Part shown: piece after piece, positions 5,748 through 13,052 of the stretch | Layout: each line of letters begins with the position of its first letter | Numbering within the stretch: the stretch's first letter is position 1 | The notes under the pieces: generated by a model | Databases searched by the model: none | What the model was told of the DNA's origin: nothing | The model's input: the letters and a program-made list of their open reading frames with translations, nothing else | Assembly: GCA_949739095.1 (NCBI GenBank) | Contig: CATIYX010000173.1 | Span: 1 to 17,754 of the forward strand | Direction of reading: 5' to 3' | Origin: an uncultured Clostridia bacterium | GTDB lineage: Bacteria; Bacillota; Clostridia; RUG12999 | DNA: 17,754 nt | Made by a program: the position numbers and the translations under genes

Positions 5748-6628
5748 ATATTATGGATGAAATCATGGGCAATGAAACAGAAAAGCCGCTGGAACGGTTG
5801 GTAAATGACGGCGGATTCTGTGGTATATTCAGAACGATAGGATGTGTGGGAGACAGTCTTTCCTCAGGAGAATTTGAGGCAACGAGACTGGACGGCACGA
5901 CGGCGTATATTGACATGTATGAATATTCATGGGGACAGTATCTTGCGCGTATGGCGGGCTGTCTTGTGAGAAATTTTTCACGCGGTGGTATGACTGCGAA
6001 AGAATATTGTGATACGTTTGCGGCAGAGAATGGTTTTTGGGATACAAATAAGGCTTGTCAAGCGTATATTATTGCCTTAGGTGTCAATGACATCGCACAT
6101 ATGGAGGATATGTATGGTGGTGAGGTTGGTTGTGCACAAGATATTTGCAAGGAGGATTATATCAGGAATAAACCGAATTTTGCAGGTTATTATGCGCAGA
6201 TATTGCAGCGTTTAAGGCAAATACAGCCAAAAGCAAAATTTTTTCTGATGACGTTGCCACGAGATGGGCGCGCCGGACAAAAAGCGGATTATGCAAAAGA
6301 AATAACAAAACTTTTATATGAATTCGCGGGAGTATTTGATAACACTTATGTTCTGGACTTTGAAAAGTATGCCCCCGAATATGATGAGACGTTCAAACAA
6401 AATTTTTATCTGTCGAATCACATGAATCCATGCGGTTATATCGTTACGGCAAAGTTGGTTGCTTCTTATATTGACTATATCATACGGCATAATATGAAAG
6501 AATTCAAGCAAGTAGGCTTTATTGGAACAGGGTATGTATGTAAGAAACCGGAGCAATGGAGAGAACAAATATCTCAAAAACCAGATACAATGGAAGAAAA
6601 TGAAGGAGGAAAAAATAATGGAATTTAA
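5744..6628 (+). CDS. SGNH/GDSL-family hydrolase
   Basis: Hydrolase of 294 residues with no signal peptide, so probably cytoplasmic. SGNH blocks: GDSLSSGE with nucleophile Ser38, the glycine of SRGGMT at 81-82, Asn115 in ALGVND, and the C-terminal histidine His226 in LSNHMNPCGY. The aspartate that normally stands three residues before the histidine is Leu223 here, so the enzyme may use a Ser-His dyad or a different acid. Esterase or acetyl-sugar deacylase activity is the usual function. It overlaps the SIS gene by 4 bases and the next gene by 11, so translational coupling is likely. In this operon it may remove an acyl group from the incoming sugar; that is inference. Confidence 0.82.
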   Translation: MNIMDEIMGNETEKPLERLVNDGGFCGIFRTIGCVGDSLSSGEFEATRLDGTTAYIDMYEYSWGQYLARMAGCLVRNFSRGGMTAKEYCDTFAAENGFWDTNKACQAYIIALGVNDIAHMEDMYGGEVGCAQDICKEDYIRNKPNFAGYYAQILQRLRQIQPKAKFFLMTLPRDGRAGQKADYAKEITKLLYEFAGVFDNTYVLDFEKYAPEYDETFKQNFYLSNHMNPCGYIVTAKLVASYIDYIIRHNMKEFKQVGFIGTGYVCKKPEQWREQISQKPDTMEENEGGKNNGI

Positions 6629-7238
6629 AGTGTATCAAAAAGAATTGGAATTGCAGTCCAGAGGCTGGATTCCCACATTTCATGATGTATCAAAAGAGGT
6701 ACTGGAAATTGTAAAAGCATCCGGTATCAAAAACGGCACCTGTTGTATCGCATCTCATCACACAACTTGCAGCGTGATGATTCAAGAGTGCTCACATGAC
6801 ATTGATTCCTTTGATTTAGAATATTTGCAGCATGACCTTTTGGATATTATGCGTAAAATGATTCCTGATTTTGCAGAGGAACACCAATACCGTCATCCGG
6901 GTCCGATTCATGCACAGTTTGGACGCTATGTGAACGAACCCGGTGATTATACCAGTATGAATACGGACGGTCATTTACGCAGTGTGTTTTTCGGACGCAG
7001 TGAAACCATGACCATTAAAGATGGAGAACTGGATGGCGGCGAATTTGCCCATATTTATTTTATTGACTGGGACCATGTGCGTGCGCGTCACAGACAATTG
7101 AACGTCACTGTTATGGGAACAACGGAGGATGTGGATGACCGGAAATGGAATGACGGCAAGACAATTGATACGTTGCGTAAGTATACGGAAGAAGAAAAAG
7201 CGTTTGATGTGCACTATACATTGCAACAGGAAAGATAA
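6618..7238 (+). CDS. yjbQ: YjbQ/UPF0047-family protein 1
   Basis: Cytoplasmic protein of 206 residues in the YjbQ family (COG0432), annotated elsewhere as 'secondary thiamine-phosphate synthase' because of a weak side activity; the true reaction is not settled. Visible family residues: SHHTTCSVMIQE at 46-57 (His47, His48), HDLLDIMRKMIP at 72-83, HPGP at 93-96, Asn115, His119 in GHLRS, GRSET at 126-130, DGELDGGEF at 135-143 and DHVRARHR at 152-159. The usual LGTWQ block is replaced by GGEFA. It is about 65 residues longer than typical YjbQ (near 138), mainly an insertion at 95-117 and a charged tail from 167. The start at 6618 follows GGAGGAAAAAATA; the frame runs from 6522, but inside the hydrolase gene. 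A paralogue is encoded two genes on. Confidence 0.88.
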   Translation: MEFKVYQKELELQSRGWIPTFHDVSKEVLEIVKASGIKNGTCCIASHHTTCSVMIQECSHDIDSFDLEYLQHDLLDIMRKMIPDFAEEHQYRHPGPIHAQFGRYVNEPGDYTSMNTDGHLRSVFFGRSETMTIKDGELDGGEFAHIYFIDWDHVRARHRQLNVTVMGTTEDVDDRKWNDGKTIDTLRKYTEEEKAFDVHYTLQQER

Positions 7239-7247
7239 TGGTGAACT

Positions 7248-7955
7248 ATGAAGAAAACAATTAGAACTCCATATTTTGAAATTGGAACCAAAAACTACAT
7301 ATATGGCGATACTGTGTTGGAATATGCAAAAGCGGCAGACGCGGCAGCAGAAAAATATGATATTGACGTACTGTTTATCACACCGGCGGTGGAAATCCGG
7401 CGGGTAGTGGAAAACACCAAGCATTTGATTGTATTGGCACCTTACATGGATACGCTGCGCCCGGGACGAGGCATGGCGGACATTCTACCGGAAGCGCTGA
7501 AAGCTGCCGGAGCGCAGGGGGTAGTGGTAAACCACTGCGAAAAACCCATGTCCGTTCCGGCAATTCGCGAGACCATAGAGCGTGCGCGGGAACTTGATAT
7601 GTTGGTATTTGCCTGTGCGGATACCATTGCGGAAGCAAAAGCAATTGCCCAGCTTCACCCTGACATTATTAATCCGGAACCATCAGAGCTTATCGGCGGC
7701 ACCGGTGGCGGAGTCAGCGATATGGGATTTGTGAAAGAATCCATTCGGGCGATTAAAGAGATTTATTCGGATATTTTGGTGGAGCAGGCTGCCGGAATTA
7801 CCAGCGGAAAGCAAGTATATGACTTTATCATGGCAGGCTCTGAAGCTGCCGGCGCGGCGTCCGGCATTGTAAATGCCAAAGACCCGATTGCTATGATTGA
7901 TGAAATGATTGCTGCTACCCGCCGCGCTGCGGATGATTTAAAAAAGAAAGGATAG
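7248..7955 (+). CDS. Triosephosphate isomerase paralogue, archaeal-type
   Basis: TIM-barrel isomerase of 235 residues, shorter than bacterial TpiA (about 250) and resembling the compact archaeal form. The catalytic set is intact: Lys15 in GTKNYIYG, His96 in VVNHCEKPM with Glu98, and Glu144 in NPEPSELIGG. Phosphate-binding loops GTGGGVS (151-157) and AGITSGKQV near 181 follow. Other Firmicutes carry a separate tpiA for glycolysis, so this copy probably isomerises a related small phosphosugar such as a tetrulose phosphate, as EryH/TpiA2 does in erythritol breakdown. It sits 9 bases after one YjbQ gene and 9 before the other. The ribosome site is weak (GGTGAA), so translation may depend on the upstream gene. 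Family call firm, substrate inferred. Confidence 0.88.
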   Translation: MKKTIRTPYFEIGTKNYIYGDTVLEYAKAADAAAEKYDIDVLFITPAVEIRRVVENTKHLIVLAPYMDTLRPGRGMADILPEALKAAGAQGVVVNHCEKPMSVPAIRETIERARELDMLVFACADTIAEAKAIAQLHPDIINPEPSELIGGTGGGVSDMGFVKESIRAIKEIYSDILVEQAAGITSGKQVYDFIMAGSEAAGAASGIVNAKDPIAMIDEMIAATRRAADDLKKKG

Positions 7956-7964
7956 AGGTGCGTC

Positions 7965-8459
7965 ATGGTATATAAAGAATCTTTTCAGGTGCAGTCCAAC
8001 GATAAAATGTGTACCTTTCATAATGTGACAAAACAGGCAAAAGAAATTCTGGAACGTTCTGAGATAAAGAATGGCATTTTAGTAGTGTATTCTCATCATA
8101 CAACCTGTTGTGTGATTACGCAGGAATGTGCATTTGATATGTCTATGACCGGTCTGGAAACCTTGCAGCAAGATTTGGTAGAGGTTTTTGAGAACACCAT
8201 TCCCACTTGCCGAAAAGAAGGAATGTATCTGCATCCGGGGCCCAAAGCATTGAAATTTGCGGAGGAACATGGAGAGGATGCGCGTGGCTGTCACAATACA
8301 GATGCCCATTTGCGTTCCTCTATTATCGGGCGCAGTGAGACGATTGTCATTGATGACGGACAACTGGATTTGGGCGAATTTGGATTCATTTATTTTATTG
8401 ATTTTGACCATACCAGAGCCAGAACACGTACGGTACAGGTGATGATTCTGGGAGAATAG
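7965..8459 (+). CDS. yjbQ: YjbQ/UPF0047-family protein 2
   Basis: Second YjbQ-family protein, 164 residues, closer to the usual family length. It shares with protein 1 the blocks SHHTTC (43-48), TQEC, HPGP (90-93), NTDAHLRS (111-118), GRSETIVIDDGQLDLGEF (122-139) and YFIDFDHTRAR (143-153), but much of the rest differs, so the two are old paralogues rather than a recent duplication. It lacks the C-terminal tail of protein 1. As in protein 1, the tryptophan-glutamine of the standard LGTWQ block is missing. Many YjbQ proteins are homotrimers; a mixed assembly of the two is possible. The ribosome site AGAGGTG precedes the ATG at 7965. The reaction is unknown; the context points to phosphosugar chemistry. 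Confidence 0.88.
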   Translation: MVYKESFQVQSNDKMCTFHNVTKQAKEILERSEIKNGILVVYSHHTTCCVITQECAFDMSMTGLETLQQDLVEVFENTIPTCRKEGMYLHPGPKALKFAEEHGEDARGCHNTDAHLRSSIIGRSETIVIDDGQLDLGEFGFIYFIDFDHTRARTRTVQVMILGE

Positions 8460-8475
8460 AGAGGAGCGGTGGAAA

Positions 8476-9858
8476 ATGAAAATCGGATTGCTGCCTCTTT
8501 ATGTCAAGCTATATGACGAGGTATTACCTCAAATGCGGGAGCGGTTGGAAGGCTTTTACGAAGAAATTGCAGCACTGTTTGAAGAAAGAAATGTTCAGGT
8601 CGTCCGTGCGCCTTTCTGCCGGTTGAAAGCGGAATTTGGGCAGACGATACAAGAATTTGAAGTACAAAATGTAGATGCAGTGGTGACACTACATATGGCA
8701 TATTCACCATCTCTGGAATCTATTGATGCACTGGCGGAAACGCCGCTGCCAATTGTGGTGCTGGACACCACGCAAACGCTGGAGTTCACTGGGGAACAGA
8801 ATCCGGATGAGATTAGTTATTGTCATGGTATTCATGGTGTGATGGATATGTGCAGCATGCTGACACGCAGAGGCAAAGACTATGCCATTGCTGCTGGACA
8901 CTATTTGGAATCAGACTGTGTGGAGCGCGTATGCGGTTATGTGCGCGCAGCAAAAGCAGCACGTTCGCTGCAGGGTATTCGGGTAGGACTGGTCGGCGGC
9001 GCATTTGAGGGTATGGGCGATTTTACCGTTCCCTATGAAGAATTGGCACAGCGGTTTGGAATTCAGGTGCTGCCGCAAAGTAGAGAGATATTGAGCGCAT
9101 GTCGGGATACTGTGACAGATGCACAGGTGGAAGCAGAATTAGTGCAGCATAAAGAACAATTTGATTTTGACAGCGGCGTTGATTTGGAAGAATACCGGCA
9201 GTCAGTGCGGGCATGCCTGACTCTGCGGAATTGTTTGGAAAAAGAAAAATTAGATGCATTTTCTGTTAATTTTACGCAAGTTGGCGAGCCATCAGGGCTG
9301 GATACCATGCCGTTTATTGAGTGTTGTAAAGCGATGAAACGGGGCATTGGCTATGCGGGAGAAGGAGACGCGCTGACGGCAGCGTTTGTAGGCGCACTTT
9401 TGCGAGGATGGTCTGATACCAATTTTGTGGAAATTTTTTGTCCGGACTGGAAAAACAATTTGCTGTTTTTAAGTCATATGGGTGAAGTCAATTACCGTGT
9501 GACGGCAACAAAGCCGCAGGTGTGCCGGGCGGGTGTGAACTATACGCCGGGTCCATATCCATATATGGGATATACCCGTATGAAAGCGGGACAGGGAGTA
9601 TATGTTAATATAAGCCGTGGACAGGAAGACTATAAGCTGACGTTGGCATCGGCGGAAATGATAGAGCAGGCACAGGATAATTTCACTGCCAGCATGAGAG
9701 GCTGGATGAAACCGCAGGTGACTACCGCACGGTTTTTAGAAGCGCTTAGCGAGAATGGTGCTACGCATCACAGTATCTTTGTATATGGTGCAAAACTGGA
9801 AGAACTGGTTTATTTTGGACGGTTGCTAGGCTTAGAAACTGTGGTGATTGAGGGTTAG
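8476..9858 (+). CDS. AraA/FucI-type sugar isomerase family protein
   Basis: Protein of 460 residues with the fold of L-arabinose/L-fucose isomerases, which convert an aldose to a ketose with a metal ion. AraA-like stretches are visible: AAGHYLESDCVERVCGYVRA at 139-158 followed by the LQGIRVGLVGGAFEGMGDF segment, GYAGEGDALTAAF at 292-304 with probable metal ligand Glu296, FLSHMGEVN at 331-339 with His334, and the C-terminal block THHSIFVYGAKLEELVYFGR at 430-449 with His431/His432. AraA is about 500 residues, so this is a shorter relative. It starts at 8476 after GAGGAGCGGTGG, 16 bases after the YjbQ 2 stop. It is followed by a sugar kinase, the same pairing as araA-araB or fucI-fucK. The true substrate cannot be read from sequence. 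Confidence 0.88.
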   Translation: MKIGLLPLYVKLYDEVLPQMRERLEGFYEEIAALFEERNVQVVRAPFCRLKAEFGQTIQEFEVQNVDAVVTLHMAYSPSLESIDALAETPLPIVVLDTTQTLEFTGEQNPDEISYCHGIHGVMDMCSMLTRRGKDYAIAAGHYLESDCVERVCGYVRAAKAARSLQGIRVGLVGGAFEGMGDFTVPYEELAQRFGIQVLPQSREILSACRDTVTDAQVEAELVQHKEQFDFDSGVDLEEYRQSVRACLTLRNCLEKEKLDAFSVNFTQVGEPSGLDTMPFIECCKAMKRGIGYAGEGDALTAAFVGALLRGWSDTNFVEIFCPDWKNNLLFLSHMGEVNYRVTATKPQVCRAGVNYTPGPYPYMGYTRMKAGQGVYVNISRGQEDYKLTLASAEMIEQAQDNFTASMRGWMKPQVTTARFLEALSENGATHHSIFVYGAKLEELVYFGRLLGLETVVIEG

Positions 9859-9867
9859 GAGAAAGTT

Positions 9868-9882
9868 CGTAGTTGCCCTACG
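9868..9882 (+). other. Intercistronic hairpin
   Basis: CGTAG-TTGCC-CTACG forms a 5-bp stem in the only wide gap (62 bases) inside the operon, between the isomerase and kinase genes. No T-tract follows, so it is not a terminator; it could affect RNA processing or stability. Confidence 0.3.
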
Positions 9883-9920
9883 GCTAAAATTTGAAATGGT
9901 GGAAGTAGAGGATACATAAT

Positions 9921-11264
9921 ATGAAGGATATCATTGGACTGGACATTGGGACGTCGTCCATTAAAGGGATCAGAATCAGTGAAAATGGGGAGAGGCGAGT
10001 TGCAGGAAAAGAAGCGTTCGTATACCACCGTGGAGAAACAGGACAGGTAGAGATTGATGCGGAGCAATATCTTGCAGCTTGCTGTCGGTTGTTGCGGCGG
10101 TTGACTGCTGCACAGGGCGGAGAAATTGCGGCAGTATGTGCGGCGTCGGCGAGCGGAAATCTGTTAGTTTTGGATAAACAGGGAAACCCTTCCACGCCTA
10201 TCTTTAACTGGCAGGATACCCGCGTGCGGGGAGAGGCAAAGCAGATATTACAAGGCATATCTGCCGAAGAAATTTATGAAGCGGTTGGATGGTCTTTCGA
10301 CTATCAGACTTTTCCGCTTGCGCAGCTCTGTCATTTGAAGTGTCATAGTCCTGAGATATTAGAAAATTGCAGTAAGATCTGCATGAGTACAGAATATTTA
10401 TACTGGCGGCTGAGCGGTGCGTGGGGACTAAGTAATTCGGCAGGAACCCCTTTCTATTTGCTGGACCAACGGACAGGAAAGTATAACCAGAAACTACTGG
10501 ATGTATTGAAACTGGATGAAAGATTATTGCCGCCAATTGGAAAAACAGGGGAGCTTGTAGGCAACGTGACAGAAGAAGGTGCAGTTCTTTCTGGTCTGCC
10601 GGCAGGAACCCCTTTGATATTAGGCACATTTGACCATCCCAGTGCCGCTCGGGGCGCGGGTGTACTGCAGGAAGGGCAGATGTTGCTGTCCTGTGGTACT
10701 TCATGGGTAGGATTTTATCCTGTAGAAGACAGAGAAAAAGCAATTCGATGTAAAATGTTGGTAGACCCCTTTCGCTCGCCGGAGGGTTGCTGGGGAGCAA
10801 TGGCTTCCGTCTCTTCTGTGGCAGAACGGATTGAATTTTATATTAAAAAATATGTGGCGGCGGGGGACGACATGTTTGAACAGTTTGCCAAGCTAGCTGC
10901 TCAGAGTGCGCCGGGGGCGGGTGGTCTAACAATTCATCTTTTTGAAGAACCATCGGACGTGGAAATGAAACGCTTTTCCAAAAAAGAAATTGCGCGCGCT
11001 ATCATGGAGGGGACAGTCCCGTTGCTGAAGGAAAAAATGAAACGCTTGGAACAGCAGGGAATCTGTGCACAGGAAGCTGTTATGGTAGGCGGACCATCGG
11101 AATGTCCTTTGTGGGCGGAGGTTATTTCCCAAATGACAGGATTGAAAGTGCGTGCAGCACAGGGAGCCTACACAGGAGCAATGGGCGCGGCAATTATCGC
11201 AGCAGCGGCAGTCGGGCTGTATGAAAATGAACTGGAAGCATACAAAGGTTTGCGAGAACAGTAA
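9921..11264 (+). CDS. FGGY-family carbohydrate kinase
   Basis: ATP-dependent sugar kinase of 447 residues. Marks: phosphate-1 loop DIGTSSIKG at 8-16, substrate contact motif NWQDTR at 96-101 (Trp97, Asp99, Arg101, as in xylulokinases), the catalytic base Asp238 in GTFDHPSAARGAG, SCGTSW at 257-262, and the adenosine-site motif GGPSECPLWAEVISQMTG about 394-411 followed by GAYTGAMGAAIIAA. It is shorter than the usual 480-520 residues. Coupled to the AraA-like isomerase just upstream, it should phosphorylate the ketose produced there. The start at 9921 is preceded by a modest GTAGAGGA site, 62 bases after the previous gene. Family call firm; sugar unknown. Confidence 0.92.
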   Translation: MKDIIGLDIGTSSIKGIRISENGERRVAGKEAFVYHRGETGQVEIDAEQYLAACCRLLRRLTAAQGGEIAAVCAASASGNLLVLDKQGNPSTPIFNWQDTRVRGEAKQILQGISAEEIYEAVGWSFDYQTFPLAQLCHLKCHSPEILENCSKICMSTEYLYWRLSGAWGLSNSAGTPFYLLDQRTGKYNQKLLDVLKLDERLLPPIGKTGELVGNVTEEGAVLSGLPAGTPLILGTFDHPSAARGAGVLQEGQMLLSCGTSWVGFYPVEDREKAIRCKMLVDPFRSPEGCWGAMASVSSVAERIEFYIKKYVAAGDDMFEQFAKLAAQSAPGAGGLTIHLFEEPSDVEMKRFSKKEIARAIMEGTVPLLKEKMKRLEQQGICAQEAVMVGGPSECPLWAEVISQMTGLKVRAAQGAYTGAMGAAIIAAAAVGLYENELEAYKGLREQ

Positions 11265-11277
11265 GGGGGCAGTGTGA

Positions 11278-12297
11278 ATGTATGAATTAAAGTTAACAGA
11301 CTATGACCAGAAGGTGTATGAAACAGAGTTGAAAGATTTCCTGCCGGAAACATTTATTGATATTCATACGCATATTTGGAAAAATACATTTCAGCCATAT
11401 GGGGATTCTAATGGTGGATCTACATGGACGAAGATGGTAGCGGATGAGCAAACGGCGGAAAATTTGGTAGAAGGATTGGAGGCATTATTTCCCCAAAACA
11501 AAGTGGTTCCGTTGGTGTTTGGCGGCTGTGACCATGATGTGCATCAGTGCAACGATTATGTGAAGAAAAGTGCGGAAAAATACGGATTTCCGACACTTTT
11601 GCGAACGGACTATTCCATGAGTGCGGCGGAAGTGGAGGAGCAGGTAAAGAAAAATGGGTGTTTGGGACTGAAACCATATTTGACTAATTGTCCGCCCTAT
11701 GTACCGTCGGCAGAACTGCGGATTTTTGATTTTTTGCCGTACGAGCATTTGGAAGCGGCAGACAGAAACGGCTGGATTGTGATGTTGCATATTCCGCGGT
11801 CCGGACGCCTTCGTGACCCGATGAATATTGCACAGCTTATGGAGATTGAACGGCGATATCCCAATGTGCGGCTGATTGTGGCACATATCGGCAGAGCCTA
11901 TTCCCAAGAGGACATTGGAGAAGCCTTTGAGGTGCTGGGACGTACAGAAAATATGATGTTTGATTTTACAGCAAACCTGTGTGATGATGCTATCAAAGAG
12001 TGTATTAAGGCAGTCGGAACACGGCGGCTGATGTTTGGTTCTGACCTGCCCATTGCGTCCATGCGGATGTATCGGGTGACAGAGGGCGGCGTTTATTATA
12101 ACGTAGTACCGAGAGGATTATATGGCGATGTTTCCAGTGACCCACATATGCGGGAGACGGACGAGAAGGACGTAACATTGATGATTTATGAACAACTGCG
12201 GGCGCTGAAACGCTGTGCAGCAGAGTTACATTTGACGGACGGAGACGTGGAAAATATCATGTATGAAAACGCCCGCCGTCTGTTAAAACTGAGGTAA
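11278..12297 (+). CDS. Amidohydrolase/lactonase family protein (PF04909)
   Basis: TIM-barrel metal hydrolase of 339 residues, last gene of the operon. Metal ligands are visible in order: His30 and His32 in DIHTHIW, Lys132 in GLKPYL, His171 in MLHIPR, His203 in VAHIGR and Asp256 in FGSDLP. PF04909 members include sugar lactonases (fuconolactonase, rhamnonolactonase), decarboxylases and other hydrolases. With a Gfo/Idh oxidoreductase at the head of the operon, opening of a sugar lactone is a plausible role, but this is inferred from context. A tail of about 80 residues after Asp256 contains MYENARRLLKL, the usual end of the family. It starts 13 bases after the kinase stop, behind AAGGGGG. Confidence 0.9.
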   Translation: MYELKLTDYDQKVYETELKDFLPETFIDIHTHIWKNTFQPYGDSNGGSTWTKMVADEQTAENLVEGLEALFPQNKVVPLVFGGCDHDVHQCNDYVKKSAEKYGFPTLLRTDYSMSAAEVEEQVKKNGCLGLKPYLTNCPPYVPSAELRIFDFLPYEHLEAADRNGWIVMLHIPRSGRLRDPMNIAQLMEIERRYPNVRLIVAHIGRAYSQEDIGEAFEVLGRTENMMFDFTANLCDDAIKECIKAVGTRRLMFGSDLPIASMRMYRVTEGGVYYNVVPRGLYGDVSSDPHMRETDEKDVTLMIYEQLRALKRCAAELHLTDGDVENIMYENARRLLKLR

Positions 12298-12318
12298 TAG
12301 AAAAAAGCTGCAATGAAA

Positions 12319-12347
12319 TTGACACACCACCGCTTTTGTACTAGAAT
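12319..12347 (+). promoter_or_regulatory. Promoter of the PQ-loop-like gene
   Basis: TTGACA (12319-12324), 17 bases, TAGAAT (12342-12347). The consensus -35, good spacing and a GGAGG ribosome site just after the predicted start point indicate a separate transcript for the small downstream gene. Confidence 0.7.
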
Positions 12348-12369
12348 GGGCATATATGGAGGTGGCAGC

Positions 12370-12672
12370 ATGGAGTATGATGTAATAACAGGTTTGATGA
12401 AATTGATAGGGATAGCGGTGATACTGGAGAAGGTGTCCGTTGGTTGCGTGTGCGTGCCGCAAATAGTAAAGATATATCGGTCGTATAAAAGCCATGGAGC
12501 GGTTGCAGCTTCATGGCTTTTATACTATATATCATATATCATATATCATATATCATGTACTGTGGAGCGGGTATTGACATTATTTGAGGATTATGTTAGA
12601 ATTTTGATAAAAGAAAGTGTGTTAAGAAATATAAAACAGTGTGGATATTATGTGAAAGCAGACAAAGATTAA
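12370..12672 (+). CDS. Small PQ-loop-like membrane protein
   Basis: Protein of 100 residues. Residues 9-60 resemble one PQ-loop repeat (SemiSWEET or KDEL-receptor-like): a first hydrophobic helix, then CVPQIVKIYRSYKSHGAVAA and a second helix SWLLYYISYIIYHIS. The third helix expected in SemiSWEETs (85-95 residues, three helices) is absent; a charged tail follows, so the gene may be truncated or diverged. The ATG at 12370 follows GGAGG by 7 bases, and a sigma-A promoter stands right before it. Oddities: an 18-bp hairpin (12483-12525) lies inside the coding region, and four copies of a 7-bp repeat (12528-12555) encode part of the second helix. The stop codon sits in the loop of a strong terminator. 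The family assignment is tentative. Confidence 0.5.
   Translation: MEYDVITGLMKLIGIAVILEKVSVGCVCVPQIVKIYRSYKSHGAVAASWLLYYISYIIYHISCTVERVLTLFEDYVRILIKESVLRNIKQCGYYVKADKD
12483..12525 (+). terminator. Large hairpin, possible operon terminator
   Basis: Arms GTATAAAAGCCATG (12483-12496) and CATGGCTTTTATAC (12512-12525) pair perfectly, extended inward by a G-T pair and AGC/GCT around a 7-base loop. A GC-rich stem followed by TTTTATAC resembles a rho-independent terminator in both directions. It would stop readthrough from the sugar operon, yet it lies inside the PQ-loop-like frame; either that frame is not fully translated or the hairpin is only partly effective. Confidence 0.5.
12528..12555 (+). 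repeat. TATATCA x 4 tandem repeat
   Basis: Four exact, adjacent copies of a 7-base unit. Because 7 is not a multiple of 3, gain or loss of one copy would shift the reading frame of the PQ-loop-like gene and lead to a nearby stop. Confidence 0.9.
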
Positions 12673-12691
12673 TGGTTTTGTCTGTTTTTTT
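12659..12691 (+). terminator. Rho-independent terminator
   Basis: CAGACAAA (12659-12666) pairs with TTTGTCTG (12677-12684) around a 10-base loop, followed directly by seven T. It overlaps the stop codon of the PQ-loop-like gene (12670-12672). Confidence 0.8.
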
Positions 12692-12775
12692 ATCTGTTTC
12701 TGTAAGATAAAAATAGAAATTATATAAAAAGATATTTTAGAACGAAAAGTTAGGCAATAATAGGAGCTGTGGAAT

Positions 12776-13039
12776 GTGAATAAATATCGGTTTTTATGGG
12801 TGTATTATAAATTTTATGATTATATCTATGGTGTGTGTTTGGAGATTCGGCAAGGAAATGAAAAATTGGCGAAAGAAATGACGATTTACTATATACGGCG
12901 GATTTATACAGAGATGGGTGGCGCTACTAAAAAAGAAATCATTCAGTTTGTAAACAAGATGATGATTGATCTTGCAACGAATGATTGGCAACATCAGGAA
13001 CAGGAGAAAGCACGAAAAAGAAATAATTCCATGATATAA
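12776..13039 (+). CDS. Small hypothetical protein, GTG start
   Basis: Soluble protein of 87 residues, rich in tyrosine at the N-terminus (YRFLWVYYKFYDYIYG) and charged at the C-terminus (HQEQEKARKRN). No family is recognised. The start is GTG at 12776, with AGGAG 10 bases upstream. The gene ends 13 bases before the second AraC-type regulator and probably shares its transcript. The preceding terminator at 12659-12691 implies a promoter in the AT-rich 12692-12775, but none is clear. It could be a helper of the regulator or unrelated. Confidence 0.5.
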   Translation: MNKYRFLWVYYKFYDYIYGVCLEIRQGNEKLAKEMTIYYIRRIYTEMGGATKKEIIQFVNKMMIDLATNDWQHQEQEKARKRNNSMI

Positions 13040-13052
13040 AGAAGGAATCATA

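Noticed and set aside
6522..6617. Upstream extension of YjbQ protein 1
   Set aside because: It lies inside the SGNH hydrolase gene, and a clear GGAGG site precedes 6618.
12528..12555. Tandem repeat as a CRISPR or attachment site
   Set aside because: The units are 7 bases with no spacers and no integrase or cas genes are nearby; it is a simple repeat.
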